NCBI GenBank assembly: GCA_944393415.1 | Contig: CALYAD010000011.1 | Span: 1-34,097 of the forward strand | Direction of reading: 5' to 3' | Origin: an uncultured Clostridia bacterium | Lineage (GTDB): Bacteria > Bacillota > Clostridia > Oscillospirales > CAG-272 | Length of the DNA: 34,097 nucleotides | Notes under the pieces: generated by a model | Databases searched by the model: none | What the model was told of the DNA's origin: nothing | What the model saw: only the letters and a program-made list of their open reading frames with translations | Translations under genes and position numbers: made by a program | Shown: positions 9,116 through 18,110 of the stretch, in pieces | How the letters are laid out: the number at the start of each line of letters is the position of its first letter | How positions within the stretch are numbered: position 1 is the stretch's first letter

Positions 9116-9964
9116 ATGAACGGACAGGAGTATGGAGATACCGGACTTGTTAGCGCAAGCGAAACTGTATTTGAAATTGTAGAGGTGGGTTCCCGTCCCG
9201 CCGTCCGTTCCTCAATAGCGGAAAACGGCGTGATCTTTCTCTGCATGATTTCGGGAAAGCTCAGGGTGTACGGAAATTCGATGGAAAAATTTCTTACCGA
9301 GGGAGAATGCCTGGCGGCGGATCTTACAAAAGGCTACCGATTCATTCAGGTAAGCGATGAAAGCTGCAAAGCGCTGTACGCGGTGGTAAACGGCAGACTT
9401 GTATATGACCTTATGATCCTTTATGGAATTTCGGATTTTATGAGCGTGAAGGCTCCCGAAATATCAGAGGCGATAACCGAGATACATCGTTACTCTGCCA
9501 GCACCGAGCTGAGCCATAAGGATAAACAGCTTGAATGTATGCCGCATTTTCTCCGGCTGATAACCAAAATGCATCGCGCGTCCATGCTCGGAGGAAGAAA
9601 CGTCCAAAGCACAGTCGCGATGATACGAAGCCACATAGACGGTCACCTCGAGGGGAAGCTTACGCTGGAAGAGCTGTCTAAAATGTTTTTTGTCAGCAAA
9701 ACCCAGATCTTCCGCATGTTTAAGGAAACCTACGGAATAGCCCCAATGCAGTATTTTCTGCAAAGGAAGATAGATCTCGCTAAACATATGCTCGCGGACA
9801 GCGATATGCATATATCAGAGATAGCGGAGGCGCTGTCCTTTACGGACGCTAAGCATTTTTCAAAAACCTTCAAAAAATATGCCGGTGAGCTTCCGCGTAA
9901 TTACCGCAGAGAGGCAAAATCCGAAAAGCTGAAAAAAGCCGCGTCCGGGGATAAAAAATCCTGA
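9116..9964 (+). CDS. AraC-family transcriptional regulator
   Basis: 282 residues. The C-terminal ~100 residues (about 175-275) form the double helix-turn-helix DNA-binding domain, with LTLEELSKMFFVSKTQIFRM, APMQYFLQRKIDLAKHML and ISEIAEALSFTDAKHFSKTF. The N-terminal part (about 20-110) is beta-rich, like the cupin-type effector domain of this family. A strong AAAAGGAGG site precedes the ATG, and the gene has its own sigma-A promoter. It is divergent from spoVAF and lies just before the malic enzyme gene, so either could be a target; the ligand is unknown. Confidence 0.9.
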   Translation: MNGQEYGDTGLVSASETVFEIVEVGSRPAVRSSIAENGVIFLCMISGKLRVYGNSMEKFLTEGECLAADLTKGYRFIQVSDESCKALYAVVNGRLVYDLMILYGISDFMSVKAPEISEAITEIHRYSASTELSHKDKQLECMPHFLRLITKMHRASMLGGRNVQSTVAMIRSHIDGHLEGKLTLEELSKMFFVSKTQIFRMFKETYGIAPMQYFLQRKIDLAKHMLADSDMHISEIAEALSFTDAKHFSKTFKKYAGELPRNYRREAKSEKLKKAASGDKKS

Positions 9965-10091
9965 TATGACATCCGAAAGCAAAACCGTAAAATTCAGCCG
10001 CCTTTTCGACTTCCGCGACGTAAATACCGGAGTGATATGCCAAAGGCAGCGCAAAAAGCAAATCAGGCGTTAGAAAGGAATGGTCACAGCC

Positions 10092-11267
10092 ATGAATTAT
10101 CAGGAAGAAGCTCTGAAGCTCCATAAAAAACTCAGGGGAAAGCTGGAGATAAAGCCCCGCGTCGCCGTTAACGACCGCGAATCGCTTTCGCTGGCGTATA
10201 CGCCGGGGGTAGCTCAGCCTTGCCTTGAAATTCAAAAGACACCTTCTCTTTCCTTTGAGCTTACGCGCAGATGGAACACGGTAGCGGTAATTACGGACGG
10301 TACCGCGGTACTGGGTCTCGGCGACATAGGTCCCGAGGCGGGAATGCCCGTGATGGAAGGCAAATGCGTGCTATTCAAGGAGTTCGGGGACGTGGATGCC
10401 ATACCGCTCTGTATAAGGTCCAAGGACACGGACGAGATAGTCAGGACCGTTTCGCTGCTTGCCGGAAGCTTCGGGGGAATAAACCTTGAGGATATATCAG
10501 CCCCAAGATGCTTTGAGATCGAAAGGCGCCTGAGGGAGATATGCGATATTCCCGTTTTTCATGACGACCAGCACGGTACCGCGGTGGTGGTGCTCGCGGC
10601 AATAAAGAATTCTCTGCGGCTGGCCGGAAAAGACATGGGCGGCATCAAGGTCGTTATAAACGGAGCCGGCTCAGCCGGAATAGCGATCGGCAAGCTTTTG
10701 CTCGACGCGGGGGTGAAGGATCTGATACTTTGCGACCGCTTCGGCGCTATATGCGAGTGTATGGATTGTCTTAACCCCGAACAGAAGATAATGAGTGAAA
10801 GAACCAATCCGCGCAGGATAACCGGCAGGCTTGACTTGGTCATGAAGGGCGCGGATGTGTTTATAGGGGTCTCCGCTCCCAATGCGGTAAGCCGGGACAT
10901 GATAAGCTCGATGGCCGACAAGTCCGTAGTTTTCGCTATGGCAAACCCCGTACCCGAAATAATGCCGGATGAGGCGAAAGCGGCGGGGGCGTACATAGTC
11001 GGAAGCGGCAGAAGCGATTTTGCCAACCAGATAAATAATGTTTTAGCGTTTCCGGGAATATTCCGAGGAGCGCTTGACGCCGGGGCCTCTGAGATAAACC
11101 GTGAGATGCTTCTCAGCGCCTCCGACGCGATAGCCGCAACGGTAAGCGCCGACGAGCTTACTCCGGAATATGTTATACCCGCCGCCTTCGACAGACGGGT
11201 ACACAGAGCGGTTGCCGAGGCGGTTGCCGGGTGCGCTGAAAAGACCGGAGTCGCACGGCGCGTATAA
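10092..11267 (+). CDS. Malic enzyme (malate to pyruvate, NAD(P)-dependent)
   Basis: 391 residues, the normal length for the short bacterial malic enzyme. It decarboxylates malate oxidatively to pyruvate and CO2. Visible landmarks are the substrate-binding YTPGVA near residue 40, the DDQHGTAVVVLAAIKNSL stretch near 156-173, the nucleotide-binding VVINGAGSAGIAIG near 190, and MANPVPEIMPDEA near 285. The ATG at 10092 gives the typical MNYQEEALKLHKK start and lies 12 bases after AAAGGA; an in-frame ATG at 10080 is too close to that site. NAD versus NADP use cannot be decided with confidence. The gene lies 163 bases before an aspartate aminotransferase, consistent with joint use in C4/C3 carbon balance and amino-acid supply. 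Confidence 0.93.
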   Translation: MNYQEEALKLHKKLRGKLEIKPRVAVNDRESLSLAYTPGVAQPCLEIQKTPSLSFELTRRWNTVAVITDGTAVLGLGDIGPEAGMPVMEGKCVLFKEFGDVDAIPLCIRSKDTDEIVRTVSLLAGSFGGINLEDISAPRCFEIERRLREICDIPVFHDDQHGTAVVVLAAIKNSLRLAGKDMGGIKVVINGAGSAGIAIGKLLLDAGVKDLILCDRFGAICECMDCLNPEQKIMSERTNPRRITGRLDLVMKGADVFIGVSAPNAVSRDMISSMADKSVVFAMANPVPEIMPDEAKAAGAYIVGSGRSDFANQINNVLAFPGIFRGALDAGASEINREMLLSASDAIAATVSADELTPEYVIPAAFDRRVHRAVAEAVAGCAEKTGVARRV

Positions 11268-11429
11268 ACGACTTTACGATATCCCGAAATTAAAGCATTA
11301 TAAGGCAAAAAGACTAAATGACGTCTTGTTTGGGATGAGGACGCGCCGTTTTAGCGTACGCGTCGGCCGAAAAGCGGGAGATCCCATAAATCATAAACCA
11401 CTAACTATAACTTTCACGGGGGAAAAAAG

Positions 11430-12710
11430 ATGTACTACTCACAGATCAGCAAGGAACAGTTGAATGACGAATGTCGGGCGCTCAGGGCGCAATATGATGA
11501 ATTGGTAAAAAAAGAGCTTAAGCTTGATATGTCAAGAGGAAAACCGGATACCGAGCAGGTGAGCCTGTCCGACGGTATTCTGGAAACGCTCAGATCGGGC
11601 GGAGACTGCATCAGCGAAAACGGTACCGACTGCCGGAATTACGGTGTTCTGGACGGACTGCCGGAAGCTAAAAAGCTTTTTTCCGATATACTCGATATAC
11701 CCCCTGAAAATATTTTGGTCGGCGGATGCTCAAGTCTCAGTCTCATGTATGACGAGGTAGTCCGCGCGATGCTGTTCGGGGTCGCTGGAGGAAAGCTCCC
11801 GTGGAGCGCTCAGGGAAAAATAAAATTTCTCTGCCCTGTTCCGGGGTATGACAGACATTTTGCCATATGCGAGCACATGGGCATCGAGATGATAAACATT
11901 CCCATGGGCCAGGACGGCCCGGATATGGACATGATCGAAAGGTATGTTTCGGAGGACGAAAGCGTCAAAGGAATCTGGTGTGTTCCAAAATACTCCAACC
12001 CCGAAGGAACGGTATATTCGGACGAGACCGTCCGCAGGTTCGCCGCGCTTAAGCCCAAAGCCGACGATTTTCGCATTTTCTGGGATAACGCCTACGCCGT
12101 TCACGATCTTTACGGAGAAATAAAGCTTGCGAACCTTTTCACGCTTGCCCACGAGTACGGAAACGACGACCTGCCGATCATTTTTACGTCAACCTCCAAA
12201 ATATCTTATGCCGGAGCGGGACTGGCGGCTATGGCGGCGTCAAAGGCTAATATAGATAAAACAAAAAAATCACTCGCCATTCAGACAATAGGCTATGATA
12301 AGCTCAATCAACTCCGTCATGTAAAATATTTCAAGAACGCCGCGGGCGTAAATGAGCATATGAAAAAGCATGCCGCCCTCCTTCGTCCGAAATTCGAGGC
12401 GGTCATCAGGGCTTTCAGGGACGAGCTCGGACCACTTGGGGTAGCGTCATGGAGCGAGCCGAGGGGCGGATATTTTATAAGTCTGAATGTGGTTCCGGGC
12501 TGCGCTAAGCGCGTATACGAGCTCGCGAGGGGCGCCGGGGTTACGCTGACGACTGTCGGAGCGACCTTCCCGTACGGTATTGACCCGCTTGACAGAAATC
12601 TGAGAATCGCGCCTTCCTATCCGCCGGTATCCGAGCTCAAGGAAGCGGTACACGTTTTATGCCTTTGCGTCCGGCTTGCCGCGGCAGAGCGCGCCTTATC
12701 CGAAAAATAA
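11430..12710 (+). CDS. Aspartate aminotransferase, subgroup Ic type
   Basis: 426 residues of the fold-type I PLP aminotransferases. It matches the distinct bacterial aspartate aminotransferase group that includes the Corynebacterium enzyme (Pfam 'Asp_aminotransf'). Landmarks are the N-terminal LDMSRGKPD, GGCSSLSLMYD, PVPGYDRHF, KYSNPEGTVYS and DNAYAVHDLYG. The PLP-binding lysine lies in STSKISYAGAG (K257), and a C-terminal EPRGGYFISL / LRIAPSYPP binds the substrate carboxylates. It interconverts aspartate and oxaloacetate with 2-oxoglutarate/glutamate in the cytoplasm. A strong GGGGGAAAAAAG ribosome site precedes the ATG. A CCCC-AAAA-GGGG mini-hairpin and the dispersed palindrome follow the stop. 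Confidence 0.9.
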   Translation: MYYSQISKEQLNDECRALRAQYDELVKKELKLDMSRGKPDTEQVSLSDGILETLRSGGDCISENGTDCRNYGVLDGLPEAKKLFSDILDIPPENILVGGCSSLSLMYDEVVRAMLFGVAGGKLPWSAQGKIKFLCPVPGYDRHFAICEHMGIEMINIPMGQDGPDMDMIERYVSEDESVKGIWCVPKYSNPEGTVYSDETVRRFAALKPKADDFRIFWDNAYAVHDLYGEIKLANLFTLAHEYGNDDLPIIFTSTSKISYAGAGLAAMAASKANIDKTKKSLAIQTIGYDKLNQLRHVKYFKNAAGVNEHMKKHAALLRPKFEAVIRAFRDELGPLGVASWSEPRGGYFISLNVVPGCAKRVYELARGAGVTLTTVGATFPYGIDPLDRNLRIAPSYPPVSELKEAVHVLCLCVRLAAAERALSEK

Positions 12711-12758
12711 TCCGGGAAAGCTTATCCCCAAAAGGGGTTATAACGGAAACAGCTTAAA

Positions 12759-12784
12759 GGGGGAACTTTTCAAAAAGTTCCCCC
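12759..12784. repeat. Dispersed palindrome, copy 2
   Basis: GGGGGAACTTTT-C-AAAAAGTTCCCCC, followed by TTATGATC and a TCAAAAGCTTCTCT tail. It lies between the converging aminotransferase and LRR genes, and the same flanks recur at 25926-25987. It may act as a two-way terminator. Confidence 0.8.
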
Positions 12785-12856
12785 TTATGATCACCCTCAA
12801 AAGCTTCTCTTATAAGGATATGTATGTGTATCAGAGATTTCTCTAAAATCATTTGT

Positions 12857-15676
12857 TTATCTTACCCACACGGTTACGACGCCGTCCACATAGTGCCAGT
12901 AGTTGCCGTCGCCGGTGGGAGGGGTTTCACTGTAATAATACCTTTTGGCTGTGGTGAATTTATCATTTTTTATGTCAATAGCCATATTATTCCATTCGCT
13001 TTCGTTTCCCTCGTAGTATACGCTTGAAATCGAAGGACACCCGGCGAACACTGAGGAAGCGATAACCGTAACGGTGTCAGGTATAGTAATACTCCTGAGC
13101 GATATGCATTCTAAGAAGGCGTAGGAGTCGATGTTAGTCAGCTGAGAATCTTTACCGAATCTTATGCTTCTGAGTGATTTGCAATTTCTGAATGAATATT
13201 TTTCTATAGCGGTTACGCTGTCAGGTATGTATATATATGTCAGTGATATGCAATTTTCAAATGTATTAATGGCTACGCGGGTGACTTCGTCGGGAATGAT
13301 CAGGCTTTCCAGAGAATCGCAGTCCGCGAATGCGAATGATCCGATAGTTGCCAATTTGCTGTTTTCGGCAAAGTCAACATGTATAAGCAGCTCGCAATTT
13401 TGAAAAGCAAACTCACCGATGACGGTTACGTTTTCGTTTATTTCTATGCTGCTGAGCGAAATGCAATTTTGAAAAGCAAACTCGCCGATGTCGGTTATGT
13501 TTTCGTTTATTTCTATGCTGCTGAGCGAAATACAATTTTTGAACGCGGAATTACGAATGCTTGTCACACCGTCAGGAATGGTTATTTTCATAAGGCTGCC
13601 GCAGCCTGCAAATACAGACTCTCCTAAACTTGTCAGCTGACTGTTTTCGCCGAAGCTGACGCTTAACAGTAGATTGCAATTCCAGAATGCGGAATCTCCG
13701 ATGCTTATAACATTGTCCGGTATTATTATACTTTCAAGAGATTGGCAATTAGCGTATGCAAAATCACCGATGTATTCAAGACTTGAATTTTCACTAAATT
13801 CCACACTTGTAAGCGAATTGCAATCTTTGAACGCGGAATTACCGATGAATTCCAGAGAGGAACCGTCACCGAATCCTACGCTTATAATCGATTGGCAATT
13901 ATGGAACGCATAGTCGCTTATGGCGGTAACGCTGTCAGGTATATTTATTTTCTCAATTAAGCCGCAGTTTTCAAACGCGTTTTTACCGATAAGCTTTAGC
14001 TGACAGTTATCACCGAAGCTTATGCTCGTTAGTTTCTCACAATTATAAAACGCGAACTCATCAACGACCGTCACGCTGTCAGGTATCATTATACCTTCCA
14101 GCGATACACAGTCTGAAAATGCATAAGGACCGATACTCGTCACGCTGCCATCTGATGGAATCATGCTGTTTTTACACCCCGCGATCAACTCCTTGGTATC
14201 GGTTTTGATGATACAGTTTCCTTTTGAATAATATACAGGATTGCTGTTTTCAACGGTAATATTTTCGAGTGAAGCGCAAAAAGAGAAAGTTCGGGGGTTG
14301 ATTTCGGTTATGCTGGCAGGTATCGTTATATTGTTAAGAGAATCGCAATCAGCGAAGACAGCCTCGCCGATAACCGTCAGCTGACTGTTTTCGTCGAAGC
14401 TAACATTTTTAAGTGAACGGCAATCAGAGAACGCGTAATTTCCGATCTTTTTCACTCTATCAGGGAGTGTTATACAAATAAGAGAGTGGCAATTTGCAAA
14501 GGCGTAATCACGAATGTCAACTACGCTGTCGGGTATCGTTATATTTTGGATAGAGTCACAGTTAAAAAACGCGTAATTTCCTATGTTTATAACGCTGTCA
14601 GGAATGTATATGCTTTTAAGAGAGTGGCAATATGCGAAAGCGTTATCGCCTATTCCCGTTACACTCTTTGGTATCGTTATATTATCAAGATATCGGCAGC
14701 CTGAAAACACAGAATCACCGATACTTGTCAAACGGCTGCTTTCGCCGAAGCTAACTCTTGTAAGTGAATTACAGCTTGAAAACGCAGAATTTCCTATGCT
14801 TGTAACATTATCAGGAATCGTTATATTTTTTAGAGAATCGCAGCTGCTAAACGCGTAATTTCCGATATCCGTAACACTTTCCGGTATTTCTATGCTTGAA
14901 AGTGAGACGCAATAATAAAACGCATAATCACTTATGCTTGTCACTCCGTCGGGAATAGCTATACTTTCAAGTGTCCCGCAATCCGCGAATGCGCGATCGC
15001 CGATGTTTATTAATTGGCTGAATTCACCAAAGCTTACGCTTGTAAGTGAATTGCAGCTGCTAAACGCTTTCTCGCCGATACTCGTTAATTTACTGTTTTC
15101 ACCAAAACTTACGCCGGTAATCGAGCTGTACTCAAACGCGGATTCGGCAATGGCAGTAATATCGTCCGGAATGACTAAACTAACAGGTAAGCTGCAACCG
15201 TAGAACGCGTACTCTCCTATGCTTGTAACGCTGCCGTCGTCGGGGATGATACTGCTTTTACACCCTGCGACCAATTCCTTTGTTTTGGTCTTGATAATAC
15301 AATTTTCTCTTGAATGAAAAACGCGATTACCGCCTTCAATATATATTTTTTCAAGCGAGTCGCAGACAGAAAACGCGCCTTTTCCGATGCTGGTTACGTT
15401 TTTTGATATAGTTACTTGTTTAAGAGAATCACAGCCGGAAAATGCGGTATCGCCTATGGCGGTCACGCAATCGGGAATATATATTTTTGTCGCCGATCTA
15501 TCCTTAACGCCCGTTATCGTGCAGGAATCCTGTGCTGTAGTATAATAAAAATTTTTCATTGCGGGATAATCCTCCGGGTCTAAGCTGCCTCTGAAATTGC
15601 CGCAGAAAGTGATCCCGAACGCACAGGCTATGACGCAAAGCGTCGCAGCCAATATTATAACCGTACGTTTTTTCAT
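12857..15676 (-). CDS. BspA-type leucine-rich-repeat surface protein
   Basis: 939 residues with a hydrophobic export segment (about 5-27). The VIAC (C18) fits a lipobox, but the hydrophobic stretch continues after it, so a plain signal peptide or anchor is also possible. The body is made of about 32 units of the 23-residue LRR_5/BspA type (consensus xLxxIxIPDSVTxIGxxAFxxC). It is interrupted twice by a CIIKT(K/D)TKELxAGC insert, near residues 107 and 482. The C terminus is the GNYWHYVDGVVTVW tail often seen in clostridial LRR proteins. Such proteins act at the cell surface in adhesion or host interaction; no enzyme activity is expected. The ATG at 15676 follows AGGTGATTAAT; a GTG nine bases upstream overlaps that site. 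The gene looks more AT-rich than its neighbours. Confidence 0.92.
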   Translation of the reverse strand: MKKRTVIILAATLCVIACAFGITFCGNFRGSLDPEDYPAMKNFYYTTAQDSCTITGVKDRSATKIYIPDCVTAIGDTAFSGCDSLKQVTISKNVTSIGKGAFSVCDSLEKIYIEGGNRVFHSRENCIIKTKTKELVAGCKSSIIPDDGSVTSIGEYAFYGCSLPVSLVIPDDITAIAESAFEYSSITGVSFGENSKLTSIGEKAFSSCNSLTSVSFGEFSQLINIGDRAFADCGTLESIAIPDGVTSISDYAFYYCVSLSSIEIPESVTDIGNYAFSSCDSLKNITIPDNVTSIGNSAFSSCNSLTRVSFGESSRLTSIGDSVFSGCRYLDNITIPKSVTGIGDNAFAYCHSLKSIYIPDSVINIGNYAFFNCDSIQNITIPDSVVDIRDYAFANCHSLICITLPDRVKKIGNYAFSDCRSLKNVSFDENSQLTVIGEAVFADCDSLNNITIPASITEINPRTFSFCASLENITVENSNPVYYSKGNCIIKTDTKELIAGCKNSMIPSDGSVTSIGPYAFSDCVSLEGIMIPDSVTVVDEFAFYNCEKLTSISFGDNCQLKLIGKNAFENCGLIEKINIPDSVTAISDYAFHNCQSIISVGFGDGSSLEFIGNSAFKDCNSLTSVEFSENSSLEYIGDFAYANCQSLESIIIPDNVISIGDSAFWNCNLLLSVSFGENSQLTSLGESVFAGCGSLMKITIPDGVTSIRNSAFKNCISLSSIEINENITDIGEFAFQNCISLSSIEINENVTVIGEFAFQNCELLIHVDFAENSKLATIGSFAFADCDSLESLIIPDEVTRVAINTFENCISLTYIYIPDSVTAIEKYSFRNCKSLRSIRFGKDSQLTNIDSYAFLECISLRSITIPDTVTVIASSVFAGCPSISSVYYEGNESEWNNMAIDIKNDKFTTAKRYYYSETPPTGDGNYWHYVDGVVTVWVR
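13395..13532 (-). repeat. Near-identical tandem 69-bp LRR units
   Basis: Units 13395-13463 and 13464-13532 differ at only a few bases, while other LRR units in the gene differ much more. They encode two copies of ISLSSIEINEN(I/V)T(D/V)IGEFAFQNC. This indicates a recent unit duplication. Confidence 0.85.
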
Positions 15677-15856
15677 ATTAATCACCTCATGTCGCCTTTG
15701 GCGACTAAAAAACCGTTATAATCGGTTTTTAATAGATATGAATAATTTTCGTGCTTAACAAATACTCACAAGGTGAGTATTTGTTAAGCAAAAGTACTAT
15801 GTAATTTGAGCGTGAAACTATCTGCATTATGATGCGATCAGATTGATCTTTCACGC
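15677..15856 (-). promoter_or_regulatory. Structured leader of the LRR gene (leader repeat copy A)
   Basis: In the direction of transcription this leader holds, in order: a 47-nt stem-loop unit GCGTGAAA...TTTCACGC (15810-15856) with an inner GCAT/ATGC stem; a perfect 17-bp hairpin (15753-15789); an AAAACCG/CGGTTTT hairpin; and a GTCGCC-TTT-GGCGAC-type hairpin (15691-15705) that abuts the ATGAGGTGATTAATATG ribosome and start site. The same order of parts occurs upstream of the lipoprotein gene at 31221. A GTG at 15852-15854, preceded by GAAGGG, opens a 41-codon frame to 15729. Confidence 0.65.
15753..15789 (-). promoter_or_regulatory. Perfect 17-bp hairpin in the LRR leader
   Basis: GCTTAACAAATACTCAC pairs perfectly with its complement across a three-base loop. 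No T run follows, so it is not a simple terminator. It may be an RNA stability or protein-binding element, or the footprint of a small palindromic insertion. Confidence 0.6.
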
Positions 15857-15951
15857 TATGACCATCCCTTCTCGATACGGCAGCGTTTATTATCCGCGCC
15901 GCGAAAGCAGAGTTTAGCCTCGTAAGGCACTTATATTTGATGTACATCTAT

Positions 15952-15980
15952 ACTATACAATATATTAAACGAAAAGTCAA
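15952..15980 (-). promoter_or_regulatory. Sigma-A promoter of the LRR gene
   Basis: Minus strand TTGACT (15975-15980), a 17-base spacer and TATAGT (15952-15957). This implies a leader of about 270 bases before the LRR start codon, containing the structured repeat. Confidence 0.75.
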
Positions 15981-16097
15981 CACAATAAATAAAAAAGAGG
16001 ATATATAAAACCGTTTTTCACGCCTCCGGTCGGTAGAGCCGCGAGATATAAGTTCAATTTTTGAGTTATCATTTTAATAAATAGGAGAGGGAATTCA

Positions 16098-16182
16098 GCG
16101 TGAAAGAAATACTACATCGAGTCAGAATGCGGACGGTTTTTGTTATGCAATGCAGCCGCCTGCGGCGGCATGGGAGATCAAT
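16098..16182 (+). repeat. Orphan degenerate leader repeat, copy C
   Basis: On the plus strand this copy holds GCGTGAAAG, then CATCGAGTCAGAATGCGGACG (matching CATCGCATCAGAATGCAGACG of the 31334-31380 unit), then directly the GCCGCC-TGC-GGCGGC hairpin and ATGGGAGATCAATAT. The position of the downstream start codon reads ATC, not ATG, and no gene follows, so this is a deleted relic of the leader module. A GTG at 16100, preceded by AGGAGAGG, opens a 53-codon frame to 16261 that runs through the terminator of the converging gene; it is not called as a gene. Confidence 0.65.
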
Positions 16183-16184
16183 AT

Positions 16185-16228
16185 CAAAAAAGGAGTTGGC
16201 TCAAAATTCAGCATTTGAGCCAGCTCCT
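16185..16228 (-). terminator. Terminator of the GGGtGRT gene
   Basis: On the minus strand a 14-bp AGGAGCTGGCTCAAA / TTTGAGCCAACTCCT stem with one mismatch is followed by TTTTTT. It lies 24 bases after the GGGtGRT stop codon. Confidence 0.9.
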
Positions 16229-16252
16229 CATTATAAAAGCCTGTGGAAAATA

Positions 16253-17251
16253 TTATTTTGAAGCCTCTTCGACAGCGACCGCTACCGCAACGGTGGCTCC
16301 GACCATCGGGTTGTTGCCCATACCGATAAGTCCCATCATCTCAACATGAGCGGGGACAGAGGACGAGCCGGCAAACTGTGCGTCGGAATGCATGCGTCCC
16401 ATAGTGTCGGTCATACCGTAAGAGGAGGGACCCGCCGCCATATTGTCGGGGTGAAGCGTGCGTCCGGTTCCGCCTCCGGAAGCGACGGAAAAATATTTCA
16501 CACCGTTCTCGTTGCACCATTTCTTATATGTACCCGCAACCGGATGCTGGAATCTTGTGGGATTGGTGGAGTTTCCGGTGATGGAAACGCCGACGTTCTC
16601 GAGCTTCATTATCGCGACGCCCTCCGGAACATTGTCCGCTCCGTAGCACTTGACCTTCGCGCGGTCTCCTGAGGAAAACGCCGTTTCGCTTACTACCTTT
16701 ACCTCCTCGGAGTAGGGGTCGAATTCCGTTTTCACGTATGTAAAGCCGTTAATTCTGGAAATTATGTACGCGGCGTCCTTACCGAGACCGTTGAGAATGA
16801 CCCGCAGAGGCTTTATTCTTACCTTATTTGCGTTGAGAGCGATCTTAATAGCACCCTCCGCTGCCGCGAACGACTCATGTCCCGCAAGGAAGCAAAAGCA
16901 CTCGGTATCCTCTGAAAGCAGCATTGCCCCGAGGTTTCCGTGTCCGAGACCGACCTTTCTGTTTTCCGCGACCGAGCCGGGAATGCAGAAGCTCTGCAGT
17001 CCGATTCCTATTGCCGCGGCAGCGTCGGCGGCCTTGACGCAGCCCTTCTTTATGGCTATCGCCGCTCCGACCGTGTATGCCCAGACCGCGTTTTCAAAGC
17101 AGATAGGCTGTGTGGAGCGGACTATCTGATCGACGTCTATTCCCTTAGCCGCCGTGATTTCCTTACATTCGTCGATGGAGGAAATACCGTATTCCTTAAG
17201 AACGCCGAGGATCTTCGCCTCGCGTCTCTCATATCCTTCAAACTGTGCCAT
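16253..17251 (-). CDS. GGGtGRT protein (Fe-S associated, function unknown)
   Basis: 332 residues. It carries the signature SGGGTGRTLHPDN (GGGTGRT at 259-265) of the family named after this motif. Many small and hydrophobic residues and several cysteines (C29, C51, C71, C89, C118, C120, C202, C246) are present. No signal peptide is seen, although the C terminus (GATVAVAVAVEEASK) is hydrophobic. The biochemical role of the family is not established. It is regularly found beside an Fe-S scaffold-like gene, exactly as here (21 bases downstream of it), so a role in metal-cluster chemistry is a reasonable inference. GAGGAAT about 10 bases before the ATG supports the start. Last gene of its operon, followed by a strong terminator. 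Confidence 0.9.
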   Translation of the reverse strand: MAQFEGYERREAKILGVLKEYGISSIDECKEITAAKGIDVDQIVRSTQPICFENAVWAYTVGAAIAIKKGCVKAADAAAAIGIGLQSFCIPGSVAENRKVGLGHGNLGAMLLSEDTECFCFLAGHESFAAAEGAIKIALNANKVRIKPLRVILNGLGKDAAYIISRINGFTYVKTEFDPYSEEVKVVSETAFSSGDRAKVKCYGADNVPEGVAIMKLENVGVSITGNSTNPTRFQHPVAGTYKKWCNENGVKYFSVASGGGTGRTLHPDNMAAGPSSYGMTDTMGRMHSDAQFAGSSSVPAHVEMMGLIGMGNNPMVGATVAVAVAVEEASK

Positions 17252-17272
17252 ATGCGTTATTCCTCACTTCCA

Positions 17273-17989
17273 TTACTCTTTACGCGGGTCTATGTACTTT
17301 ACCGCCTCGGCAAAGCGTCCGTATGTACCCTTGGATTTCTCGTAGGCCTCGTTCGGCTCCATGCCCTTTTTGATAAAGTCGGTCATTTTGCCGAGTGAAA
17401 CGAATTCGTAGCCTATAACCTCGTCGTTTTCGTCCAGCGCCATCCTTGTGCAGTAGCCCTCGGTCATCTCAAGATATCTTACTCCCTTTGCGACTGTGCC
17501 GTACATAGTTCCCACCATAGAACGCGCTCCTTTGCCGAGGTCCTCCATTCCCGCGCCTATGACAAGTCCGCCCTCGGAAAACGCCGACTGCGTTCTGCCG
17601 TACGCGATCTGAAGGAAGAGCTCTCTCATAGCGGTGTTTATCGCGTCGCAGACAAGGTCGGTATTAAGCGCCTCGAGTATGGTTTTTCCGGGAAGTATTT
17701 CCGCCGCCATAGCGGCCGAATGCGTCATTCCCGAGCATCCGATGGTTTCGACCAACGCTTCCTGTATAACACCGTCCTTAACGTTGAGCGAAAGCTTGCA
17801 GGCACCCTGTTGAGGAGCGCACCAGCCCACTCCGTGAGTGTATCCGGAAATATCCTTTACCTCTTTTGCCTGTATCCATTTTCCTTCCTCCGGAAGCGGC
17901 GCCGGACCGTGATCCGGACCCTTTGCGACCTTACACATATGCTCGACCTCAGCCGACATAGCGTAATCGCACCTGAATTCATTGCTCAT
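17273..17989 (-). CDS. NifU/IscU-like iron-sulfur scaffold protein
   Basis: 238 residues with a NifU_N/IscU-like core, including GCSGMTHSAAMAAEILPGKTILEAL (C85). The other cysteines are C7, C19, C57, C64, C114 and one near the C-terminal GYCTRMAL. In classical IscU/NifU three cysteines hold the nascent cluster; C57, C64 and C85 are candidates here, but spacing differs from IscU. It probably assembles or carries Fe-S clusters in the cytoplasm together with the adjacent GGGtGRT protein. A CAAAGGAG site nine bases before the ATG supports the start. It lies about 120 bases after the phosphofructokinase gene with no clear promoter or terminator between, so co-transcription is plausible. Confidence 0.85.
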   Translation of the reverse strand: MSNEFRCDYAMSAEVEHMCKVAKGPDHGPAPLPEEGKWIQAKEVKDISGYTHGVGWCAPQQGACKLSLNVKDGVIQEALVETIGCSGMTHSAAMAAEILPGKTILEALNTDLVCDAINTAMRELFLQIAYGRTQSAFSEGGLVIGAGMEDLGKGARSMVGTMYGTVAKGVRYLEMTEGYCTRMALDENDEVIGYEFVSLGKMTDFIKKGMEPNEAYEKSKGTYGRFAEAVKYIDPRKE

Positions 17990-18110
17990 ACTTTATACTC
18001 CTTTGAAAAATTGCGGAAAACCGCTTCTTTTACTGTTTATATCGTCTCCGGCGCGCCTGATTGCGGCGCCCCCGCGAGCTGATAACATAACGACTGAGAC
18101 ATCTGACCGG

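Noticed and set aside
9966..10073. 35-codon frame between the AraC regulator and malic enzyme genes
   Set aside because: It starts directly after the regulator stop without a convincing ribosome site and shows no recognisable feature.
15729..15947. 72-residue frame overlapping the LRR leader
   Set aside because: It crosses the structured repeat and its upstream start has no ribosome site; only the internal GTG frame is discussed as a possible leader peptide.
16100..16261. 53-codon frame with AGGAGAGG ribosome site
   Set aside because: It runs through the orphan leader repeat and antisense through the terminator and 3' end of the GGGtGRT gene; its sequence is explained by the repeat.
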